Source: Mycolicibacterium aurum
GTDB lineage: Bacteria; Actinomycetota; Actinomycetes; Mycobacteriales; Mycobacteriaceae
DNA length: 64,000 nucleotides
Direction of reading: 5' to 3'
Assembly: GCF_900637195.1 (NCBI RefSeq)
Contig: NZ_LR134356.1
Coordinates: 4,650,001 to 4,714,000 of the forward strand
The stretch's first letter is position 1, and every line of letters starts with the position of its first letter. Shown in pieces: positions 24,441-32,443 of the stretch. The position numbers and the translations under genes were made by a program. Below the pieces are notes generated by a model, which had not been told where the DNA came from, ran no database searches, and saw only the letters and a program-made list of their open reading frames with translations.

Positions 24441-25484
24441 GTGGACGAAAACGAGGATGTCCTAGTAACCGCCGCCAACGGCCTGGGCCGCATCACGCTC
24501 AACCGGCCCAAGGCGATCAACTCGTTGACCCATCCGATGGTCACCGCCATCGCGCAGACGCTGAGAGCCTGGGAGAACGACGACTCGGTCACCGCCGTCC
24601 TGGTGTCGGGCGCGGGCGATCGAGGACTCTGCGCCGGTGGCGACGTCGTCGCGATCTACCACGACGCGAAGAGCGGCGGCACCGAGAGCCGGGACTTCTG
24701 GCACGACGAGTACCTGCTGAACTCCTACATCGGCCGCTATCCGAAGCCCTATGTGGCCCTCATGAACGGCATCACGATGGGCGGCGGCGTCGGCATCAGC
24801 GCGCACGGCGGCGTCCGTGTGGTCACCGAGACCACCAAGATGGCCATGCCCGAGGTCGGCATCGGGTTCATCCCCGACGTCGGCGGCACGTTCATCTTGA
24901 GCCGCACGCCAGGCCTGCTCGGCGTCCACGCCGCGCTGACGGGAGCACCGTTCACGGGCCCCGACGCGATCGCGATGGGTTTCGCCGACCACTTCGTGCC
25001 GCAGGACCGCCTCGCGGCGTTCGCGGAGGCAGTCGAAACCGACGGAATCGACGCGGCGGTCGCCGCCTTCGCGCAGGAGCCGCCGGCGAGTCCGCTTATG
25101 GCCCAGCGTGGGTGGATCGACCATTGCTACGCGGGCAGGACGGTCGACGACATCGTGTCGGCACTGCGCAGCGACGACGCGGCACCCGCCCAGGACGCGG
25201 CCGACCTGATCGTGTCCCGCTCCCCCATCGCGACGTCCGTGACGCTGGAAGCGGTCCGCCGGGCGGCCCACCTCGCCACACTGGAAGACGTGCTGCGCCA
25301 GGAGTTCCGGACGTCGTGTGCCGCGCTGCGTTCGCACGACCTGGTCGAGGGCATCCGGGCGCTGCTCATCGACAAAGACCGAGACCCGAAGTGGGCGCCC
25401 GCGTCACTGTCCGCGGTCACCGCGGACCACATCGAGGCGTACTTCGCCTCCGCCGATCCCGACCTGCAATTCGAGGAGAACTGA
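24441..25484 (+). CDS. echA9: enoyl-CoA hydratase/isomerase family protein, 3-hydroxyisobutyryl-CoA hydrolase-like
   Basis: A 347-residue crotonase-fold enzyme. GDRGLCAGGDVVAIY and GITMGGGVGISAHG form the CoA/oxyanion site, and MPEVGIGFIPDVGGT is characteristic of 3-hydroxyisobutyryl-CoA hydrolase (valine degradation). The long C-terminal helical part also fits that subgroup. Corresponds to M. tuberculosis EchA9 (Rv1071c). GTG 24441 is chosen although the frame is open to 24162. The stop overlaps the echA8 start as TGATG, implying translational coupling. Confidence 0.92.
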   Translation: MDENEDVLVTAANGLGRITLNRPKAINSLTHPMVTAIAQTLRAWENDDSVTAVLVSGAGDRGLCAGGDVVAIYHDAKSGGTESRDFWHDEYLLNSYIGRYPKPYVALMNGITMGGGVGISAHGGVRVVTETTKMAMPEVGIGFIPDVGGTFILSRTPGLLGVHAALTGAPFTGPDAIAMGFADHFVPQDRLAAFAEAVETDGIDAAVAAFAQEPPASPLMAQRGWIDHCYAGRTVDDIVSALRSDDAAPAQDAADLIVSRSPIATSVTLEAVRRAAHLATLEDVLRQEFRTSCAALRSHDLVEGIRALLIDKDRDPKWAPASLSAVTADHIEAYFASADPDLQFEEN

Positions 25485-26257
25485 TGACCTACGAGACGAT
25501 CCTGGTCGACCGCGACGACCGCGTCGCCACGATCACACTGAACCGGCCGAAGGCACTGAACGCGCTCAACAGCCAGGTGATGCGCGAAGTCACTACGGCG
25601 GCAGCAGAACTCGATGCCGACCAGGGGGTCGGCGCCATCATCCTCACCGGGAGCGAAAAGGCGTTCGCGGCCGGTGCGGACATCAAGGAGATGGCGCAGC
25701 TGTCGTTCGCCGACGTCTTCGCCTCCGACTTCTTCGCTGCCTGGGGCAGTTTCGCGGCCACCCGCACCCCGACCATCGCCGCGGTGTCGGGCTACGCGCT
25801 GGGCGGCGGCTGCGAACTGGCGATGATGTGCGACATCCTGATCGCGGCGGACTCCGCGAAGTTCGGGCAACCCGAGATCAAGCTGGGCGTGCTGCCCGGC
25901 ATGGGCGGGTCGCAGCGGCTGACCCGCGCGATCGGCAAGGCCAAGGCCATGGATCTGATCCTGACCGGCCGCAACATGGGCGCCGAGGAAGCCGAGCGCG
26001 CCGGACTGGTGTCGCGGGTCGTACCCGCCGACTCGCTGCTGGAGGAGGCCAGGTCCGTCGCACAGACGATCGCGGGCATGTCGCTGTCGGCGTCCCGGAT
26101 GGCCAAGGAGGCAGTCGGCCGCGCGTTCGAGACCACCCTGTCGGAGGGACTGCTCTACGAACGACGGCTGTTCCACTCGGCGTTCGCGACCGATGATCAG
26201 ACCGAGGGCATGAACGCGTTCACCGAGAAACGGTCGCCGAACTTCACACATCGCTAA
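25484..26257 (+). CDS. echA8: enoyl-CoA hydratase
   Basis: Hydrates trans-2-enoyl-CoA in beta-oxidation. The 257-residue protein has the catalytic glutamates Glu111 (GGGCELAMMCD) and Glu131 (FGQPEIKLGVLPG) and the oxyanion glycines FAAGADIKEM. Length and sequence agree with M. tuberculosis EchA8 (Rv1070c). Second gene of the echA9-echA8 operon. Its TAA stop is part of the -10 hexamer of the next gene. Confidence 0.95.
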   Translation: MTYETILVDRDDRVATITLNRPKALNALNSQVMREVTTAAAELDADQGVGAIILTGSEKAFAAGADIKEMAQLSFADVFASDFFAAWGSFAATRTPTIAAVSGYALGGGCELAMMCDILIAADSAKFGQPEIKLGVLPGMGGSQRLTRAIGKAKAMDLILTGRNMGAEEAERAGLVSRVVPADSLLEEARSVAQTIAGMSLSASRMAKEAVGRAFETTLSEGLLYERRLFHSAFATDDQTEGMNAFTEKRSPNFTHR

Positions 26258-26260
26258 AGT
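26255..26260 (+). promoter_or_regulatory. -10 element overlapping the echA8 stop codon
   Basis: TAAAGT begins with the TAA stop codon of echA8 and ends six bases before GTG 26267, the geometry of a leaderless start. The downstream gene can therefore be expressed separately from the echA operon. Confidence 0.55.
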
Positions 26261-26266
26261 TCATGC

Positions 26267-28009
26267 GTGACCGAGACCGCGTCCGATTCTGATCAGAGCA
26301 CTGCGCCTGCCGGGAAAGCGCCTCCGCGGGAGGATGAATCGGTACCTGCGGGCACGGAATCGAAGCCGCGGTCGGGGTGGTGGATCCGCCACTACACGTT
26401 CACCGGAACCGCGGTCGGACTCGTCTTTCTGTTCCTGTCGCTGACACCGTCGCTGCTGCCGCGGGGACCTCTGTTCCAGGGGCTCGTCAGCGGCGGTGCC
26501 GGCGCCATCGGCTACGGAATCGGTGTGTTCTGCGTATGGCTGGTGCGCTACATGCGCTCGAAGGACACCAGCCCGCCCGCGCCGCGGTGGGCATGGTCGG
26601 TGCTCCTCGTCGTGGGCGTGATCGGCCTGGCCCTGATGATCGTCTGGTTCCACCACTGGCAGGATGACGTGCGCGACCTCATGGGTGTGCCGCGCCTGGG
26701 GTTCTGGGACCATCCGCTGGCCGCGGTGCTGTCACTGGTCACCTTGTTCGTGCTCGTCGAAATCGGGCAACTGGTGGGCAGATTGGCGCGTTTCCTCACC
26801 CGCCAGCTGGATCGCGTTGCGCCGCCGCGGGTGGCAGCCGTGGTGACCGTGGCGCTGCTGCTCGCGCTGACCATCGCCTTGCTCAACGGTGTGGTGGTGC
26901 GGTTCGCGATGAGCACCATCAACAAGACATTCGCCGCCGTCAACGACGAGACAGACCCCGACAACCCCGCGCCCGAGTCGGAACTGCGCTCAGGCGGGCC
27001 GGAGTCGCTGGTCAGTTGGGAATCGTTGGGCCACCAGGGACGCATCTTCATCTCCGGCGGGCCCACGGTGGAACAGCTCACCGAGTTCAACGGCACGCCG
27101 GCAACCGAATCGATCCGCGCCTACGCCGGCCTGAACTCCGCGGACGGCATCAAGGCGACGGCAGCACTGGCCGCCCGGGAGCTGCAGCGCACCGGCGGGT
27201 TGGACCGGGAAGTGATCGCCGTGGCCACCACCACCGGGACCGGCTGGATCAACGAGGCCGAGGCCTCCGCGCTGGAGTACATGTTCAACGGCGACACCGC
27301 GATCGTGTCGATGCAGTACTCCTTCCTGCCCAGCTGGCTGTCGTTCCTCGTCGACAACGAGAACGCGAGGCAGGCCGGCCAGTATCTGTTCGAGGCGATC
27401 GACGAGCTGGTGCGCGAGATGCCGGAGGCGCAGCGGCCGAAGCTGGTCGTCTTCGGCGAGAGCCTGGGGTCTTTCGGCGGCGAGGCACCGTTCCTCGCGC
27501 TGAACAACCTCATCGCGCGCACCGATGGCGCACTGTTCAGCGGACCCACCTTCAACAACACGATCTGGGCCGACCTGACCCGCAACCGGGACCCGGGATC
27601 ACCGGAATGGCTGCCGATCTACGACAAGGGCGCCAATGTCCGTTTCGTGGCAGAAGCCAAGGATCTGCAACGCCCGCCGGATCCGTGGGAGCAGCCGCGG
27701 GTGGTCTACCTGCAGCACGCCTCGGATCCGATCGCGTGGTGGAACACCGATCTGCTGTTCTCCAAACCGGACTGGCTGCGTGAACCACGCGGATACGACG
27801 TATCGCCGAACATGGAGTGGATTCCCGTCGTCACGTTTCTGCAGGTGTCTGCCGACATGGCGGTGGCGGTGAACGTCCCTGACGGGCACGGCCACGTCTA
27901 TGTCCGCAACGTGGCCAACGCATGGGCATCGATTTTGTCACCGCCGGGCTGGACCGAGGCGAAGACCGAGAAGCTGCGTGGCCTGCTGAGAAGCGACGAG
28001 AACTCTTAG
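26267..28009 (+). CDS. membrane-anchored alpha/beta-hydrolase (Rv1069c-like)
   Basis: A 580-residue protein. After a polar N-terminus come about five membrane helices (residues 42 to 215), then a long extracytoplasmic or cytoplasmic hydrolase-like domain with the elbow VVFGESLGSFGGE supplying the likely nucleophile Ser, and a late DGHGHVY that may give the His. It follows echA8 as Rv1069c does in M. tuberculosis. Substrate unknown. Its end overlaps the convergent rhodanese gene by 4 bp. Confidence 0.85.
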   Translation: MTETASDSDQSTAPAGKAPPREDESVPAGTESKPRSGWWIRHYTFTGTAVGLVFLFLSLTPSLLPRGPLFQGLVSGGAGAIGYGIGVFCVWLVRYMRSKDTSPPAPRWAWSVLLVVGVIGLALMIVWFHHWQDDVRDLMGVPRLGFWDHPLAAVLSLVTLFVLVEIGQLVGRLARFLTRQLDRVAPPRVAAVVTVALLLALTIALLNGVVVRFAMSTINKTFAAVNDETDPDNPAPESELRSGGPESLVSWESLGHQGRIFISGGPTVEQLTEFNGTPATESIRAYAGLNSADGIKATAALAARELQRTGGLDREVIAVATTTGTGWINEAEASALEYMFNGDTAIVSMQYSFLPSWLSFLVDNENARQAGQYLFEAIDELVREMPEAQRPKLVVFGESLGSFGGEAPFLALNNLIARTDGALFSGPTFNNTIWADLTRNRDPGSPEWLPIYDKGANVRFVAEAKDLQRPPDPWEQPRVVYLQHASDPIAWWNTDLLFSKPDWLREPRGYDVSPNMEWIPVVTFLQVSADMAVAVNVPDGHGHVYVRNVANAWASILSPPGWTEAKTEKLRGLLRSDENS

Positions 28010-28383
28010 GCGACAACCTTTTTGAGCGCGTGGTAACCGCCGATGACGTCAGTGGCGCGGTGTAGGCCCAGATCCTTCAGGGCCGCAGCAGCCAGGCTGG
28101 ATGTGTAACCCTCCGAGCACAGCACCACCCATTCGACGTCGTCGCCGACGGCCTGTGGGATCCGTGCCGCGCTGGTCGGATCGCAACGCCATTCCAGGAC
28201 GTTGCGTTCGATGACCAGCGCCGGGAAGTCGGCAGGGACCTCCCCTTCACTGGCACGTTGCGCAGCGGGGCGGATGTCGACCAGCACGGCGCCTCGGGCC
28301 AGAGCGGCCGGCACGTCGGCGGCGGGCAGCCGGGTCAGTTTCGCCCTGGCCTGCTCGAGGATCTCGTCGATGCGGCTTGCCAC
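28006..28383 (-). CDS. rhodanese-like sulfurtransferase
   Basis: A 125-residue single rhodanese domain with DIRPAAQR (CH2A motif) and active-site Cys89 in LCSEGYTSS, so it can carry a persulfide. It is the second gene of an operon with cysteine dioxygenase: the dioxygenase stop and this GTG start share a base (TAGTG). The pairing points to cysteine sulfur oxidation, with the rhodanese handling sulfane sulfur. The order matches Rv1065-Rv1066. Confidence 0.9.
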   Translation of the reverse strand: MASRIDEILEQARAKLTRLPAADVPAALARGAVLVDIRPAAQRASEGEVPADFPALVIERNVLEWRCDPTSAARIPQAVGDDVEWVVLCSEGYTSSLAAAALKDLGLHRATDVIGGYHALKKVVA

Positions 28384-28907
28384 TAATCCCCTTCCGGCTT
28401 GTCGGTCAACTCAGTGCGCTTATGGCGCAATGTACTGCGGTCGGTGACGTCGTAGTACGACATCGTGGTCAGGGGTGGGGAGTAGGCGTGCACACTGAGC
28501 GTCGGCGCGGCGGGTACCGCCACCCCGCCGGCCGTCACCTTGTCACGGGCCCACACCACGTCGTGCACCCACCCCTTGGGGAATGCTGCCTGGTCGCCGG
28601 CCACCAACCGGCGGTCACGCAATGCACCTTCGCTCCAACGAGTTTCGAGCAGCGCGCCGGATACCACAGTCAGCGCGCCCAGGGACTCACCGTGGTCGTG
28701 CAGCTCGGTCGAGCGGTCGGGCACCCAGCTGATGAGCCACACATCGACCTCATCGGTGCCGTGCAGCCGCGTGTACCAGCGGTCGGTGACCGGCAGTCCG
28801 CCGGCCGGGTACAGATGGTCGTAGTCGCCGCCCATCACACCGTCAGCGAAGCGGTCGGTGACGTGCAGCAGGTCGGGCAGACGCAGACGGGTGGTCGCCA
28901 CAGTCAT
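28383..28907 (-). CDS. cysteine dioxygenase type I family protein
   Basis: A 174-residue cupin. The iron ligands are visible as His70 and His72 (ELHDHGES) and probably His115 (GWVHDVVW); YTRLHGTDEVDVWLISW fits bacterial cysteine dioxygenases, which convert cysteine to cysteine sulfinate. ATG 28907 has GGAG about eight bases upstream. Expression is likely controlled by the Cys-Cys leader peptide and hairpin at 28946-29052. The thiol dioxygenase substrate could also be 3-mercaptopropionate; the operon and leader favour cysteine. Confidence 0.9.
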   Translation of the reverse strand: MTVATTRLRLPDLLHVTDRFADGVMGGDYDHLYPAGGLPVTDRWYTRLHGTDEVDVWLISWVPDRSTELHDHGESLGALTVVSGALLETRWSEGALRDRRLVAGDQAAFPKGWVHDVVWARDKVTAGGVAVPAAPTLSVHAYSPPLTTMSYYDVTDRSTLRHKRTELTDKPEGD

Positions 28908-28945
28908 GAAGGACTCCAGGGAAAGACAGACGAACGGAAACGGGG

Positions 28946-28964
28946 GTCAGGGGCTAGCCCTGAC
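28946..28964 (-). promoter_or_regulatory. attenuator hairpin overlapping the Cys codons and stop of the leader peptide
   Basis: Perfect 7-bp arms GTCAGGG and CCCTGAC around the 5-nt loop CTAGC (minus-strand reading). The first arm begins within the second Cys codon and the loop holds the TAG stop of the leader ORF. The CAGGG segment can alternatively pair with CCCTG at 28917-28921, which abuts the GGAG ribosome site of cysteine dioxygenase, so two exclusive structures are possible. Confidence 0.6.
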
Positions 28965-29052
28965 AACACTCCTGAATCCGGGTCACGTCGGTCACGTCCG
29001 CAAGTGTTCCACGGCGCGCGGCCATACCGCCAGCTCTGCGGCTTAACCTCAT
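28954..29052 (-). CDS. cysteine-rich-ending leader peptide (32 aa), probable cysteine attenuator
   Basis: Short ORF starting at ATG 29052, beginning MRLSRRAGGM and ending RIQECCQG before TAG. Two consecutive Cys codons lie three codons before the stop and 47 bp ahead of the cysteine dioxygenase start. Leaderless polycysteine short ORFs are known in mycobacteria as cysteine-responsive attenuators of sulfur genes; this one has a TAGATT -10 at 29057-29062, four bases before the ATG, slightly closer than usual. Ribosome stalling when charged tRNA-Cys is scarce would change folding of the overlapping hairpin. The peptide itself need not have a function. Confidence 0.65.
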   Translation of the reverse strand: MRLSRRAGGMAARRGTLADVTDVTRIQECCQG

Positions 29053-29089
29053 CGCGAATCTAAAACGCCGCACGTCGGCGGCCGGCGAC

Positions 29090-30421
29090 TCAGGTCCTGT
29101 CCGGAGGCGCGGGCTCGGGCGGCATGCGCTCGCGCAGGCTGTCGTAGATCGGGGCCGACCCCACCAGGTAGGCGGCCAGCACCGACGCGGCCGTCGCCAC
29201 CAACATCGGAATGGCCACTTCTGTCGTCGCCGTCATCTCGATGACCAGGACGATCGCCGTCACCGGTGCCCGGACGGCGGCACCGAAGAACGCGGCCATC
29301 CCGACGAGCGCCATCGGGACGGTCAACCCCGCGAGATCTTTCGGCCAGACGGCGTCGACGGCCCCGACGAACAGCACCCCCCACAGCGCGCCGACCGCCA
29401 GCAAGGGCGCGAACAGCCCGCCCGGCACTGCCGCGGAGTAGGACAACGGGCCCGCGAGGAATCGGACGAGCAGATATCCGATGACGACGGGCAGCACGAA
29501 CTGGTGGCCGCCGACGATCATCTGGGTGAGCGTGTCCCCGCCGCCGACGGCCAGCGGGTAGAAGAACATCGCGAGCCCGACGATGGCACCGATGACCGTG
29601 GCCTTGGCCACCGCGGGTACCCGGCGGATGGCGGCGACGCGGTCGAGAAACCACAAGGTCAGACGGTTGTACACCGCGCCCAGCAGTCCTGTGAGCACCC
29701 CGAACAGCGCGAACAGCCACAGCCAGCGCAGCTCCGGCGCGCCGATCGGCTGGACCAGGAAGTCGGGCCGGTTGCCGAGCAACAGGCGGGACACACCCAC
29801 CGCGGTCCCGGCGGCCAGCAGGGCGGCCAGCACCGTCTTCACCCGGAACGATTTGGTCACCTCTTCGAGGGTGAACAGGGTGCCGCCGATCGGCGCATTG
29901 AACGCGACGGCAAGACCTGCGCCACCCAGCGCCGTCTGCATCATCCGGACCTCGGACTCGGGCAGCCGGGCCCGGCGCCCCGCCTCGGCCCCGATTGCGG
30001 CGCCCATGTGCACGGTGGGTCCCTCGCGGCCGAGCACCAGCCCCGACCCGATGCCCAGCACGCCGCCGGCGAACTTGGCGGGCAGCAGGTGGATTCGCGG
30101 CAGCCGCGCCTGGCCACGGAACACAGCCTCCACGTGCTGGATTCCGCTGCCTGCCGCCAGCGGCATCCACCGCACGATGAGCGCTGCCAGGGTGGCGCCC
30201 GTCGCGGCGGCGGCGACCGGGATCAGCCAGCTCGGACCAGGCAGCCCGTGTGCCCAGTCGACCAGATCGATCCGCAGCCGGTCGGCCTGTTGCAGGCACC
30301 ACCGGAACGCCGCGCCCACCAGGCCGATGAACACTCCGGCGACGATCGCGGTGAGACAGATGTGGATCGACCCGTGCATCGAGTCATCGGGTTCGGGGGG
30401 TTCGGGCGTCGATTCGGTCAT
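29090..30421 (-). CDS. CLC family chloride channel/transporter
   Basis: A 443-residue membrane protein with about ten to twelve hydrophobic segments. The selectivity signatures are AAGSGIQHVEA (GSGIP-type), GLVLGREGPTVHMG with the gating glutamate, and GGLFAPLLAVG. No CBS domains follow the channel core. It probably exchanges chloride or another anion for protons. ATG 30421 is taken as start; the frame extends to 30583 without homology. The gene is not part of the M. tuberculosis version of this block as I recall it. Confidence 0.92.
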   Translation of the reverse strand: MTESTPEPPEPDDSMHGSIHICLTAIVAGVFIGLVGAAFRWCLQQADRLRIDLVDWAHGLPGPSWLIPVAAAATGATLAALIVRWMPLAAGSGIQHVEAVFRGQARLPRIHLLPAKFAGGVLGIGSGLVLGREGPTVHMGAAIGAEAGRRARLPESEVRMMQTALGGAGLAVAFNAPIGGTLFTLEEVTKSFRVKTVLAALLAAGTAVGVSRLLLGNRPDFLVQPIGAPELRWLWLFALFGVLTGLLGAVYNRLTLWFLDRVAAIRRVPAVAKATVIGAIVGLAMFFYPLAVGGGDTLTQMIVGGHQFVLPVVIGYLLVRFLAGPLSYSAAVPGGLFAPLLAVGALWGVLFVGAVDAVWPKDLAGLTVPMALVGMAAFFGAAVRAPVTAIVLVIEMTATTEVAIPMLVATAASVLAAYLVGSAPIYDSLRERMPPEPAPPDRT

Positions 30422-30559
30422 CGTGCCGTCTGAAATCCGTCCCCTGTGGCGCTGGTCGTCGCGACAACCGTCATCAGCCCTCCGACCCGGCGGGCCGCCC
30501 CAGTTTCGCACACCGCGGTCGGCGCAGCCCCGCACGCGAGCGGCCCGCTCGACGTTGCA

Positions 30560-30565
30560 TAGATT
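30560..30565 (+). promoter_or_regulatory. -10 element for lpqV
   Basis: TAGATT matches TANNNT and ends six bases before ATG 30572, consistent with a leaderless message. Confidence 0.6.
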
Positions 30566-30571
30566 GGCGGG

Positions 30572-31003
30572 ATGCGTTGGCATCCCCTCTGCGTCGTCGT
30601 TGCGGTGGCGGTGGCGCCGGCCTCCGGTTGCGCGTCGACCGCCGACCGGTCACCGACCTCCGCCGCACCGCCGGCGACCACCACGTCATCGCAGACCACG
30701 ACCACCGAGTCGGTGGCCCCGGGCGAATTCGGGGTGTCGCCGGGAGGTGTCACCACCGCGGTCGGGGCACCGGCGGATTCCACCGAGGACGATTACTTCC
30801 AGGCGTGCCGGGCCGCCCGCACCTGGATGGATCAGCGTGGCGGAGATCCCCGGTCGCAGATCGAGCCCTACCTCGAGACGGTGCAGAGCGCCGACTCCGT
30901 CGGCCCCGGCACGTTCGACAAGCGCTGGTCCGATCTGACGGCCGGACAGCAGTCGGCGGTGATCGTCGCCGTCGAGGCGGCTGCCGACGCGTTGTGCGGA
31001 TGA
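30572..31003 (+). CDS. lpqV: lipoprotein LpqV
   Basis: A 143-residue lipoprotein precursor: signal peptide with hydrophobic CVVVAVAVAPASGC, lipid attachment expected at Cys20 (Ala at -3). A Ser/Thr/Pro-rich linker (about 22-50) is followed by a conserved domain with GVSPGGVTTAVGAPA, YFQACRAARTWMD and the C-terminal ADALCG; the two cysteines probably form a disulphide. It resembles M. tuberculosis LpqV (Rv1064c) throughout. Function unknown. Confidence 0.9.
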   Translation: MRWHPLCVVVAVAVAPASGCASTADRSPTSAAPPATTTSSQTTTTESVAPGEFGVSPGGVTTAVGAPADSTEDDYFQACRAARTWMDQRGGDPRSQIEPYLETVQSADSVGPGTFDKRWSDLTAGQQSAVIVAVEAAADALCG

Positions 31004-31021
31004 GCTGACGCCGGTCGGACG

Positions 31022-31390
31022 CTAGTCGTCGCTGCCGAAGACCAGGCAGAACGGGTGCCCGGCGGGATCGAGGAAGACCCGAAAGTCGTCCTCGCCCGCC
31101 GCGTCGGTGACCCTCGTGGCTCCCAACTCCAGTACCTGCGCCTGGGCGGCCTCGATGTCGTCGACTGCTACGTCGAGGTGAATCTGCTGAGAGGCGTGCG
31201 GGTCCGGGAACCGGGGCGGCTCATGCTCGGGTGACAGCTGGAACGCCAGTCGCCGTCCGGAGGGGGCGGTGAGCACCACCCAGTCCGGCTCCTCCTGCGT
31301 CACCGTGCCGCCCAGCACACCGGCCCAGAAGTCCGCAAGGGCACGCGGACGGGCACAGTCGAAGACCACAGAGCGAAGTTGTCCGATCAT
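31022..31390 (-). CDS. VOC (glyoxalase/bleomycin resistance) family protein
   Basis: A 122-residue protein with the paired beta-alpha-beta-beta-beta layout of the glyoxalase fold: LRSVVFDCARPRALADFW at the N-terminus and QIHLDVAVDDIEAA, then FRVFLDPAGHPFCLVFG in the second half. His in IHLDV and a late acidic residue fit metal ligands of the family. Substrate unknown. Divergent from the patatin-like gene across 51 bp. Confidence 0.88.
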   Translation of the reverse strand: MIGQLRSVVFDCARPRALADFWAGVLGGTVTQEEPDWVVLTAPSGRRLAFQLSPEHEPPRFPDPHASQQIHLDVAVDDIEAAQAQVLELGATRVTDAAGEDDFRVFLDPAGHPFCLVFGSDD

Positions 31391-31441
31391 GTCCCCTGGG
31401 TTGCCCCAACCTGCGCGCGCATAACACGTCAGAATGGCCGC

Positions 31442-32443
31442 ATGCGGGTCGCACTGGCTCTGGGCAGCGGCGGGGCACGTGGCTACGCCCACATCGGGGT
31501 CATCAACGAGCTCAAGGAACGCGGCCACGAGATCGTCGGCATCGCCGGCTCGTCGATGGGCGCGTTGGTGGGGGGCCTGGAGGCTGCCGGGAACCTCGAC
31601 GAATTCGCGCTGTGGGCAAGCTCTTTGACCCAGCGTGCGGTGCTGCGGCTGCTCGACCCCTCGATGACCTCGGCCGGCGTGCTCCGTGCCGAGAAGATCC
31701 TCGACGCCGTCCGCGACATCCTCGGCGAGGTCACGATCGAGGAGTTGCCGATCCCCTACACATCGGTGGCGACAGACCTCATCACCGGGAAGTCGGTGTG
31801 GATGCAGCGCGGACGGGTCGACGACGCCATCCGTGCCTCGATCGCCATCCCCGGCGTGATCACCCCGCACGTCCTCGACGGACGGTTGCTGGCCGACGGC
31901 GGCATCCTCGATCCGCTGCCCATGGCACCCATCGCCGCCGTGAACGCCGACGTCACGATCGCCGTCAGCATCTCCGGGGATGACCCGGAGGCACAGCGGC
32001 GCGGACGGGAATCGCGCCCGCCCACCGCGGATTGGCTCAACCGGATGTGGCGCAGCTCCTCGTCCCTGCTGGACACCAAGGCCGCCCGGTCACTGCTCGA
32101 CACGTCCACGGGCCGTGCAGTGCTCGGGCGTTTCGTCGCCGGTGACGACGAGGTCCTCGAGGAGACTGCCGGCGGGCAGAGCATCGCTGCCATCCCGAAG
32201 CTGGGCGGATTCGAGGTGATGTACCGGGTGATCGACATCGCCCAGGCCGCGCTGGCCCGCCATACCTTGGCGGCGTATCCACCCGACCTGTTGATCGAGG
32301 TCCCGCGCACGGTGTGCCGCAGCCTGGATTTTCACCGCGCCAACGAGGTCATCGAAATCGGGCAGGAGCTCGCCAACGTCGCGCTCGACGCGATCGACGG
32401 GCAGGGGTCGCAGACCGGCGCGGAGCACCGCTCAGAGACCTAG
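31442..32443 (+). CDS. patatin-like phospholipase (Rv1063c-like)
   Basis: A 333-residue acyl hydrolase: oxyanion loop GSGGARG (8-14), nucleophile Ser38 in GSSMG, and the dyad Asp in LLADGGILDPLP. The RssA/NTE-like patatin group to which it belongs hydrolyses phospholipids or acylglycerols. CAGAAT six bases before ATG 31442 may be a -10 for a leaderless message. The frame extends upstream to 31379, not used. It overlaps the following convergent patatin gene by 12 bp. Confidence 0.9.
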   Translation: MRVALALGSGGARGYAHIGVINELKERGHEIVGIAGSSMGALVGGLEAAGNLDEFALWASSLTQRAVLRLLDPSMTSAGVLRAEKILDAVRDILGEVTIEELPIPYTSVATDLITGKSVWMQRGRVDDAIRASIAIPGVITPHVLDGRLLADGGILDPLPMAPIAAVNADVTIAVSISGDDPEAQRRGRESRPPTADWLNRMWRSSSSLLDTKAARSLLDTSTGRAVLGRFVAGDDEVLEETAGGQSIAAIPKLGGFEVMYRVIDIAQAALARHTLAAYPPDLLIEVPRTVCRSLDFHRANEVIEIGQELANVALDAIDGQGSQTGAEHRSET

